Below are positions 8,374 to 13,289 of a stretch of 13,289 nt of DNA, in pieces; the first letter of the stretch is position 1; every line of letters begins with the position of its first letter. Source of the stretch: an uncultured Ignavibacteriales bacterium (lineage in GTDB: Bacteria; Bacteroidota; Ignavibacteria; Ignavibacteriales; Ignavibacteriaceae). The notes beneath the pieces are model-generated. The model was not told the origin of the DNA. It ran no database searches and saw only the letters and a program-made list of their open reading frames with translations. Location of the stretch: the NCBI GenBank assembly GCA_913053915.1, contig CAJXGP010000013.1, forward strand, positions 1 to 13,289, read 5' to 3'. The position numbers and the translations under genes are program-made.

Positions 8374-9722
8374 AATTTAAAAATCCTATTTGTTTTGTTG
8401 GTAATTTTAAATCTTTCATCTAACCTTAAGCCGATTATCCATACAATTTTATCGTTATTAAGCAATACAAGTTGTTTCTTTTTTTGCGAAGATGCTATTT
8501 TCTCTTCATTCAAAAAATCCGATACTTTTTTTGTACCGTTTAATCCAAGCGGATAAAATCTATCGCCATACTGCCAACGACGAATAATAAATTTGTCATC
8601 TATATTATCTGCCGGAATATATTCCTCATTTTTCTTGTTTGAAAATTTTATCGGTCTTTCACAATTCTCTATACATAATTTCTTTCCGTTTATTTGGACT
8701 TCTTTTCCTACTTCCGTATTGACAGGTTGAAAATTTTCGTCCCGTATATAAGGACCAATTAATATCACATTCCTTTCCTTTAAAGCGGATATATTAGAAG
8801 ATAAATTAACATTTTTACCGGATTCTTTATTTATTAAAGATTTTAGTTTTAATATATCATCAAAAGTAACCTGCATCTGAAAATTTTTTTTAAGCAAAGT
8901 TTTCAGTAGTTCAGGAATTAGTTCCGGCTTTAATTCCGGAAGTTTATTTAAATAAATTTTTAATTCTTTTCCTGAAAAATCTGCAACATCATCAATGAAT
9001 TCATTAACTTTACACTCAATCAAACAATCCGCATTCCTGAAAATTTCGGATGAGTTTAATATGGTATCTTCTATCGAAGGATTCAATCTTTTTTTAATAA
9101 CCGGTAATATTTCATTCCTTAAGAAATTCCGTTCATAATCACTTGATAAATTTGTTAAATCAACTCTAAAATTGATTTTATGAAATTTCAAATAACTATT
9201 GATCTCTTTTTTTGTAACACATAAAACGGGACGAATGATATTCCCTCGTTTGTATGGAATTCCGGATATCCCTCTTAAACCTGCGCCTTTAATTAAATTT
9301 AACAATACCGTTTCAGCGTTATCGCTAGAATTATGAGCAGTAGCAATTTTATTATAACCGTATTTATCGGCAAATCTATTTAACTCATAATACCTAAGAA
9401 TTCGTCCTGATTCTTCCAAAGAGTATTTATACTTTTGAGAATAAGACTTTACGTTTTTTCTTACCGAATAAAATGTGACATTCAGAGATTCGCAAAGTAA
9501 ACGGCAAAATCGCTCATCTTCCCTCGAATCAACACCTCTCAATCTATGATTAATATGTAAAGCACCTATATTTATTTTGAATCGTTTTTGATATTTAACA
9601 AGTAAATTCAGCAATAATACCGAATCAGGACCACCGCTTAGAGCCACTAAAATCTTGTCGTTTTTATTGATAAGATTTTTTTCATCTATAAATCTAATTA
9701 CTTTTTGTTCAAAGTGTTTCAT
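8361..9722 (-). CDS. tilS: tRNA(Ile)-lysidine synthetase
   Basis: TilS converts cytidine 34 of tRNA-Ile(CAU) to lysidine, so the tRNA reads AUA and is charged with isoleucine; it is normally essential. The 453 residues hold an N-terminal PP-loop ATPase with SGGPDS (29-34), HINHRLRG (56-63), E104-x-x-x-x-x-R-Y (to 111) and AHNSSDNAET (129-138). The DLTN...RNFLRNEILP stretch (188-207) follows. A C-terminal substrate-recognition domain starts near 378 (FIIRRWQYGDRFYPLG), so this is the long form of the enzyme. AHNSSDN differs from the common AHHxDDQ, losing one His and one Asp; the second Asp (D134) and A-E-T are kept. ATG 9722 has no clear Shine-Dalgarno site. It is the first gene of the operon ending at 3948. 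Confidence 0.95.
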   Translation of the reverse strand: MKHFEQKVIRFIDEKNLINKNDKILVALSGGPDSVLLLNLLVKYQKRFKINIGALHINHRLRGVDSREDERFCRLLCESLNVTFYSVRKNVKSYSQKYKYSLEESGRILRYYELNRFADKYGYNKIATAHNSSDNAETVLLNLIKGAGLRGISGIPYKRGNIIRPVLCVTKKEINSYLKFHKINFRVDLTNLSSDYERNFLRNEILPVIKKRLNPSIEDTILNSSEIFRNADCLIECKVNEFIDDVADFSGKELKIYLNKLPELKPELIPELLKTLLKKNFQMQVTFDDILKLKSLINKESGKNVNLSSNISALKERNVILIGPYIRDENFQPVNTEVGKEVQINGKKLCIENCERPIKFSNKKNEEYIPADNIDDKFIIRRWQYGDRFYPLGLNGTKKVSDFLNEEKIASSQKKKQLVLLNNDKIVWIIGLRLDERFKITNKTNRIFKLCLR

Positions 9723-9769
9723 TAAATACTGAAAATATAAAAGAAAAAATTGATTTTCTTAATGACTGA

Positions 9770-9775
9770 ATTATA
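9770..9775 (-). promoter_or_regulatory. Candidate -10 box upstream of the tilS operon
   Basis: On the minus strand a perfect TATAAT lies about 48 bases before the tilS ATG. No good -35 box stands 16-18 bases upstream, and the sequence has no TG extension, so this is only a candidate. The 252-base gap between ribE and tilS should contain the operon's promoter. Confidence 0.25.
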
Positions 9776-9868
9776 TCTAATAAGATCGTTTTTAAGCTTT
9801 CGAATTTCAAATATTAACAAAGATCAAAGCTTCTTTACCGGAGAAATATCTTTTTAGGACAGAATCAT

Positions 9869-9891
9869 GAATCATAATATTATTATCATTC
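9869..9891. promoter_or_regulatory. 23-base near-perfect palindrome (operator-like) between ribE and tilS
   Basis: The half-sites GAATCATAATA and TATTATCATTC meet around a central T and pair at every position but one (C against C at 9873/9887). A related ATTATGATAA occurs at 9908-9917. Palindromes of this length and composition are typical of dimeric repressor sites; the look is vaguely Fur-box-like but does not fit that consensus well. The high A+T content raises the chance of coincidence. Confidence 0.35.
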
Positions 9892-9941
9892 GAGAAAAAC
9901 GGATACTATTATGATAAAGTTTAATTGATAGTCTATGCCGG

Positions 9942-9963
9942 AAAACTGTTGTTCAGTAGTTTT
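9942..9963 (-). terminator. Hairpin just after ribE
   Basis: On the minus strand AAAACT (9963-9958) pairs with AGTTTT (9947-9942) around a ten-base loop, beginning 12 bases after the ribE stop. Its position suits a terminator of the greA-ribD-ribE transcript. The stem has one G-C pair and is followed by CCGG rather than a T-run, so the call is weak. Confidence 0.25.
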
Positions 9964-9974
9964 AACTAAACTCA

Positions 9975-10586
9975 TTATGTAAGCGCCGAGTCTTTTTGAT
10001 TATCCGTCATGATTCTTTCAACATATTTACCTAGAACATCAAATTCTAGATTCACAGTACCACCAATTTTTTTTGTCGAAAAAATAGTTTCATCCCACGT
10101 ATGTGGAATAATCCCGACAGAGAATGAATTTTCGTTTAATTCGGCAATAGTCATACTTACACCATCAATAGCTATCGAACCGACATAAATTAAATTTTTT
10201 TTAAATCTTTCCGGGAATTCCATCGTCATAAAATGGCTGCCGGACATTTCCTTAATTCCGGTAACTATTCCGGTGGTATCAACATGTCCCAGAACAAAAT
10301 GACCGCCTAACCGGGAATTTACTTTTAAAGCTCTTTCCAAATTCACTTCATCACCCACATTAAGACTACCCAAGTTAGTTTTCTTCAGTGTTTCCTCGAT
10401 TGTATCAACCGAAAATGTTATTTCATCTTTTTCAACAACAGTTAAACAAACTCCGTTAACGCTAATACTGTCGCCAATTCCCAAGTCGTTCATAACATCA
10501 ACTGCTTTGATAATAAGCCTCAATCCTTCGCCGGAATGAATTTTCTTAACCAAAGTGCCTTTCCCCTCTACCAATCCTGTGAACAT
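9975..10586 (-). CDS. ribE: Riboflavin synthase, alpha chain
   Basis: Riboflavin synthase joins two molecules of 6,7-dimethyl-8-ribityllumazine to give riboflavin, the last step of the pathway. The protein starts with the near-invariant MFTGLVE and consists of two similar lumazine-binding barrels. The first has SVNGVCLTV (42-50); the second begins near GGHFVLGHVD (94-103) and has IDGVSMTI (140-147) and IPHT (160-163). It ends with FDVLGKYVERI, giving 203 residues, normal for the trimeric enzyme. The start is ATG 10586: AAGAGG (10597-10592) lies five bases upstream, and an in-frame TTG at 10607 would add seven residues not found in the family. It is separated from ribD by 162 bases with its own promoter candidate. 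The gene is called ribC in some systems. Confidence 0.96.
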   Translation of the reverse strand: MFTGLVEGKGTLVKKIHSGEGLRLIIKAVDVMNDLGIGDSISVNGVCLTVVEKDEITFSVDTIEETLKKTNLGSLNVGDEVNLERALKVNSRLGGHFVLGHVDTTGIVTGIKEMSGSHFMTMEFPERFKKNLIYVGSIAIDGVSMTIAELNENSFSVGIIPHTWDETIFSTKKIGGTVNLEFDVLGKYVERIMTDNQKDSALT

Positions 10587-10623
10587 TATAACCTCTTTAA
10601 TTAACAAACATTTAAAAAATTAG

Positions 10624-10650
10624 TTATCAAATATAACAGTAACTTGATAA
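10624..10650 (-). promoter_or_regulatory. Candidate ribE promoter within an inverted repeat
   Basis: On the minus strand TATATTTG (10635-10628) fits the -7 box TAnnTTTG described for Bacteroidota primary promoters, about 40 bases before the ribE ATG. The -33 TTTG is not clear. The arms TTATCAA (10650-10644) and TTGATAA (10630-10624) form an inverted repeat overlapping this box, as a repressor site would. Confidence 0.35.
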
Positions 10651-10662
10651 AATCGTAAGATT

Positions 10663-10683
10663 AAAAAATATCTTTATAAGATA
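10663..10683 (-). terminator. Weak terminator between ribD and ribE
   Basis: On the minus strand TATCTT-ATA-AAGATA forms a short stem followed at once by six T (10668-10663), the layout of an intrinsic terminator. It lies 66 bases after the ribD stop. The six-pair stem has only one G-C pair, so any termination is probably partial. Confidence 0.35.
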
Positions 10684-10748
10684 ATCGGACTTTGGTAGAA
10701 CTTAATCCTAAAACACAGATAGCCATTCAAGAATGAGGAGGGAAAACT

Positions 10749-11837
10749 TTATTTTACTAATTCAATTAGTACATCATCGCCTACTTTTTCAACATTAGCT
10801 ATTTTTAACTTTAAGGCTTTTTCAATTTTACTCCTTCCAACGTTATTTATCGACGAAAGACCATTTCCAATTATTTTCGGGTTCACAAATAATTTGATAT
10901 CATCAAATAAATTTTCCCTAATAAAAGAGCTGAAAATTTTACTGCCTCCTTCAACGAGTACCGAAATAATATTTAATTTTCCTAATTCATTAAGAACTCT
11001 TTTCAAACATAGTCCCCCATCCGAGTCTTTTTTTACAAAAATGACACGAACACCCAATTTTTGAAGATTTTTAAGTTTTCTCTTCTTTCCAATACTTTCT
11101 GTGGAAGATATAACAATAAGATTTTTACCGGGATTTACAGTAAACAATTTCAAATTCAAGCTTAAATCGAGCTTCGAATTAAGTATAATTTTTTTAGGAT
11201 TTCTTCCTTTCGTAAGCCGTACCGTCAATTTAGGGTTATCTTTCTTAACCGTGTTTGAGCCAATAAGCACAGCATCATAATAAGTTCTTAGATTATGTAC
11301 ATAGTAACGGGATTTTATACAGGTAATCCATTTTGAGTTTCCGTATTTATCGGCTATTCTTCCATCTATTGTTTGTGCAATCTTGAGGCTGACGTAAGGT
11401 ATCTTTTTTGTGATATATTTGAAAAAAAACTTATTAAGTTCTAAACATTCTTTTTCATTTACACCAACTTTTACTTCAATACCTGCGTGTTTTAATTTTT
11501 TTACGCCTTTTCCGTTTACAAGAGGATTAATATCGAATGTCCCGATAACAACACGTTTTATTTTGTTTTCAATTATTTTATCAACGCACGGGGGTGTATT
11601 ACCATGATGGCTGCATGGTTCCAAATTTACATACAAAGTGGATCCTTCAACGCTCTTTTTACAGTTGTTTAACGCATTTATTTCTGCGTGATTTTCACCA
11701 TATTTTTCGTGATAACCGGCACCGATCATTCTGTTATTTTTAACTATGATACAACCGACAAGAGGATTTGGGCTTACATTTCCCCTTCCCTTTTTAGCTA
11801 TCTCAAGGGCTAACTTTATGTATGACTCATCCGTCAA
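10749..11837 (-). CDS. ribD: Bifunctional riboflavin-specific deaminase/reductase
   Basis: RibD deaminates the pyrimidine product of GTP cyclohydrolase II and then reduces its ribose side chain, the second and third steps to riboflavin. The N-terminal deaminase domain carries zinc motifs HAE (50-52) and PCSHHGNTPPC (74-84), plus SPNPLVGCIIV (22-32). The reductase domain (about 148-362) has SLKIAQTIDGRIA (150-162), SKWIT, DAVLIGSNTV (188-197) and LVEGGSKIFSSF (294-305). The length, 362, is usual. The only in-frame start that keeps the deaminase domain is TTG 11837: a stop lies two codons upstream, and the first in-frame ATG is residue 37. An ATG just inside is out of frame. It follows greA by 13 bases, so they are probably cotranscribed. 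No FMN riboswitch is visible upstream. Confidence 0.95.
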   Translation of the reverse strand: MTDESYIKLALEIAKKGRGNVSPNPLVGCIIVKNNRMIGAGYHEKYGENHAEINALNNCKKSVEGSTLYVNLEPCSHHGNTPPCVDKIIENKIKRVVIGTFDINPLVNGKGVKKLKHAGIEVKVGVNEKECLELNKFFFKYITKKIPYVSLKIAQTIDGRIADKYGNSKWITCIKSRYYVHNLRTYYDAVLIGSNTVKKDNPKLTVRLTKGRNPKKIILNSKLDLSLNLKLFTVNPGKNLIVISSTESIGKKRKLKNLQKLGVRVIFVKKDSDGGLCLKRVLNELGKLNIISVLVEGGSKIFSSFIRENLFDDIKLFVNPKIIGNGLSSINNVGRSKIEKALKLKIANVEKVGDDVLIELVK

Positions 11838-11850
11838 AAATTATTACAAT

Positions 11851-12327
11851 TCATTTTATAGATAATATTTCAAACTCAAGTAATCCGGCTGGAGCTTTAA
11901 CTTGGACTTTATCACCAAATTTACGCCCCATTAATTCCCGCCCGACCGGTGAAGTAATAGAAATTTTTTCTGCTTGAAAATCAGCCTCTTCAGGAGAAAC
12001 CAATGTATATCGAAATGTTTTTTGATTTTTAAGATTTCTTATTTCCACAGTAGACAAAATGTGAACTTCATCCGAAGAAAATTGTGAAGGCTCTATAATC
12101 CTCACCCGTGAAAGGATATCTTCCAGTTTACTAATTCTAAGTTCAAACAAACCTTGCTCTTCTTTTGCAGCATCATATTCGGCATTTTCAGACAAATCGC
12201 CAAATGCTCTTGCTTCGGCTATCTTAGCGGCAATTGCCTTTCGCCCGTTCATTTTCATATCTTGAAGTTCCTTCTCAAGTTCTACAAGCCTTTCTTTAGT
12301 TAAATATACAAAGTTTGTCTCAGACAT
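11851..12327 (-). CDS. greA: Transcription elongation factor GreA
   Basis: GreA enters the secondary channel of RNA polymerase and stimulates cleavage of backtracked RNA, rescuing stalled complexes. The 158 residues match the family length: an N-terminal antiparallel coiled coil (about 8-78) with the tip IAEARAFGDLSENAEYD, whose D44 and E47 correspond to the catalytic acidic pair, then a C-terminal FKBP-like domain (about 83-158) with ITSPVGRELMGRKFGD and the usual hydrophobic end. ATG 12327 is preceded by AAGAG nine bases upstream, a weak site. ribD follows after 13 bases. Upstream lie a strong hairpin with a T-run and a TTGACA promoter candidate, so greA may have an attenuated leader. Confidence 0.97.
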   Translation of the reverse strand: MSETNFVYLTKERLVELEKELQDMKMNGRKAIAAKIAEARAFGDLSENAEYDAAKEEQGLFELRISKLEDILSRVRIIEPSQFSSDEVHILSTVEIRNLKNQKTFRYTLVSPEEADFQAEKISITSPVGRELMGRKFGDKVQVKAPAGLLEFEILSIK

Positions 12328-12357
12328 AATTAAACACTCTTAATTGTTAATGAGTTT

Positions 12358-12391
12358 TAAAAAAAGTTACCACCGCCTAAAAGCAGTGGCA
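12358..12391 (-). terminator. Intrinsic terminator between the outer-membrane gene and greA
   Basis: On the minus strand CCACTGC (12389-12383) pairs with GCGGTGG (12376-12370), with one G-U pair and a six-base loop, and two more outer pairs are possible. A run of eight T (12365-12358) follows after TAAC-type bases. It is the clearest terminator in the window. It lies about 50 bases after the stop of the gene at 12442-12939 and in front of greA. Confidence 0.7.
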
Positions 12392-12395
12392 TTTA

Positions 12396-12424
12396 AAAAT
12401 AAAAAATTCTACTTATGATGTCAA
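12396..12424 (-). promoter_or_regulatory. Candidate sigma-70-type promoter for greA
   Basis: On the minus strand a perfect TTGACA (12424-12419), a 17-base spacer and TATTTT (12401-12396, four of six matches) line up. Transcription would start near 12389, at the first base of the terminator hairpin. It lies between the upstream gene's stop and greA. Bacteroidota-type sigma factors prefer other boxes, so activity depends on the host. Confidence 0.4.
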
Positions 12425-12441
12425 GAAATAACTTATACTTA

Positions 12442-12939
12442 TTACGGATAAAATCTAATACCGACAGCAGCATCAATCCCTGAACCAAAATTAGGGACAA
12501 TACCAACTAGTACGCCCAGCTCTGCAAATAATTCTAACGGAGTTTCCTTTGGAAAATAATTTAAACCGAATACACCCCTAACACCGAATCCGGAACCAGG
12601 ACGGGCATAAAAACCACTTCCGTTATTATACCAAAATCCATGCCCTTCACCAACTCCGACAACACCACCTACTCCTGCATAAATAGCGGCAGCATGCATG
12701 TCAAATGGACTAAAATGCCAGAGATATTCTAATCCGATACGCGGGCTTCCAAAATATGATGCTCCGATATCCATAACCCATGCATTTACAGAATTATTCC
12801 AATATATTAATGTTAGTCCGGTAGGATCCCCTATTATAATTCCGAATCCTAATTTTTTATTATTAGGTGATTGAGCATATGAATTTGAGTTAAATAAAAT
12901 TATAATACAAGATGATAAAATAAAAATTACTCTCTTCAT
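12442..12939 (-). CDS. Small outer-membrane beta-barrel-like protein, function unknown
   Basis: A 165-residue protein with a signal peptide (hydrophobic 4-16) and a likely signal peptidase I site after SYA (22). An L-S-S-C at 8-11 resembles a lipobox but sits too close to the N-terminus. The mature part is rich in Gly and aromatic residues with alternating strands: GFGIIIGDPTGLTLIYW, then MDIGASYF, GLEYLWHF, AAAIYAGVGGVVGVG, and a final AAVGIRFYP. The G-D-P-T-G-L-T start is shared with small DUF3996-like barrels, by memory. The size would suit about eight strands, so export to the outer membrane is likely; cargo or partner is unknown. The ATG has a strong AAGGAG (12950-12945) five bases upstream, unusual in this window and suggesting good expression. 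It is probably a single-gene transcript ended by the hairpin at 12358-12391. Confidence 0.7.
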   Translation of the reverse strand: MKRVIFILSSCIIILFNSNSYAQSPNNKKLGFGIIIGDPTGLTLIYWNNSVNAWVMDIGASYFGSPRIGLEYLWHFSPFDMHAAAIYAGVGGVVGVGEGHGFWYNNGSGFYARPGSGFGVRGVFGLNYFPKETPLELFAELGVLVGIVPNFGSGIDAAVGIRFYP

Positions 12940-13186
12940 TTTTTCTCCTTAATAGTTATTTGTTTTATTTCATCACCCCTCGAGTAAGTGCTTGATAATT
13001 AACTTTCACATAGGCTCTCAAGTCGTGAATTGCTTAACAAAATATTTTATTTATTAATCGTTTCAGCTATTACTAATTTTCAGATAAAATGTATTGATAA
13101 ATTTAAAATTACAAATTTATTTACTGTAGTTCATAAAACTAAATTTTATTTTTTAATATATCTGTTCCCAAACACTAGTTATAGTC
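12940..13186. other. Non-coding stretch upstream of the outer-membrane gene
   Basis: Apart from the AAGGAG ribosome binding site of the gene on the minus strand, I see no gene or clear structure. It should hold that gene's promoter: on the minus strand TTGAGA (about 13019-13014) is a possible -35 box, but the -10 region 17-18 bases on (TTATCA/TATCAA) is poor. The half from about 13040 to 13160 is almost pure A+T. Confidence 0.5.
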
Positions 13187-13287
13187 TTTGGCTCTATTCT
13201 AAAAAGGGATAGATTTTTATCACTAACCACGTCCTTTAGGGAGTGGATTAAACAACAACATATATCCATATTTAGAATAGAGCCAAA
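13187..13287. repeat. 101-base palindromic element, MITE/REP-like
   Basis: Perfect 17-base terminal inverted repeats, TTTGGCTCTATTCTAAA (13187-13203) and its complement (13271-13287), enclose 67 bases. The pairing continues imperfectly inward through GGATA (13207-13211) and TATCC (13263-13267). In the middle a separate hairpin, CCACGTCC-TTTA-GGGAGTGG (13227-13246), is flanked by TAA (13224-13226) and TTA (13248-13250). There is no room for a gene. The layout resembles a non-autonomous transposon (MITE) or an IS200/IS605- or RAYT-type REP structure. The window ends two bases after it, so a target duplication cannot be checked. Confidence 0.6.
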
Positions 13288-13289
13288 TT

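Noticed and set aside
10587..10607. Upstream TTG start of ribE adding seven residues
   Set aside because: Riboflavin synthases begin with MFTGLVE, and AAGAGG is correctly spaced before ATG 10586.
11838..12441. FMN riboswitch upstream of ribD or greA
   Set aside because: I looked for the conserved RFN pattern in the gaps before greA, ribD and ribE and found none; the gap before ribD is only 13 bases.
12907..12939. Lipoprotein signal in the small outer-membrane protein
   Set aside because: The L-S-S-C at residues 8-11 leaves too short a hydrophobic stretch; a signal peptidase I site after residue 22 fits better.
13030..13212. 60-codon frame on the plus strand starting at TTG
   Set aside because: No ribosome binding site, composition of plain AT-rich spacer, and its end runs into the inverted-repeat element.
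13187..13287. Integron attC recombination site
   Set aside because: The terminal repeats lack the GTTRRRY/RYYYAAC core boxes, and no cassette or integrase is present.
1..13289. CRISPR array, tRNA or rRNA genes, complete prophage or defence island
   Set aside because: No regularly spaced direct repeats, no tRNA-like cloverleaf or rRNA sequence, and no phage or defence effector genes were seen; only the hicBA remnant is defence-related.

Overview
The window reads as an AT-rich chromosomal segment (about one third G+C by eye) from a bacterium of the Bacteroidota/Chlorobiota side, most likely an Ignavibacteria-type organism. That is an inference from gene content: a DUF4837 lipoprotein (a family I know from Bacteroidota), a tilS-hpt-ftsH cluster, a GlnE, and generally poor Shine-Dalgarno sites. 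Nearly all of it is housekeeping; the accessory signal is at the two ends and in the intergenic gaps.

Left end (1-1076): the possible 3' end of an unrecognised reading frame, then an intact small antitoxin gene hicB. It is followed immediately by what looks like a dead hicA toxin gene (in-frame stop, then decay). About 400 bases of non-coding DNA rich in palindromes follow, ending in a double-stem inverted repeat (928-1005) that resembles a dispersed genomic repeat. glnE (1077-3869, + strand) comes next, and its true start lies downstream of the repeat.

Middle (3948-9722, all - strand): a tight operon transcribed tilS > hpt > ftsH > polyprenol/diacylglycerol-kinase-like gene > DUF4837 lipoprotein, with overlaps of 13, 14 and 1 bases and one 16-base gap. 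It combines tRNA-Ile lysidine synthesis, purine salvage, membrane proteolysis, a lipid-kinase-like membrane protein and a lipoprotein. tilS-hpt-ftsH is an ancient conserved order; the two downstream genes are the lineage-specific part.

Right (9975-12939, - strand): a small outer-membrane beta-barrel-like gene, a terminator hairpin, then greA > ribD > ribE. RibD and RibE supply three activities of riboflavin synthesis (deaminase, reductase, riboflavin synthase); ribBA and ribH are not in the window, and no FMN riboswitch is visible. ribD apparently starts at TTG. The greA leader is notable: a TTGACA promoter candidate sits so that transcripts would begin at the terminator hairpin.

Right end (12940-13289): no convincing gene. 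The last 100 bases form a compact element with perfect 17-base terminal inverted repeats around a REP-like hairpin (MITE/REP-like). I see no complete new defence or biosynthetic system. The best leads are the decayed hicBA pair, the two structured repeats and the greA leader.
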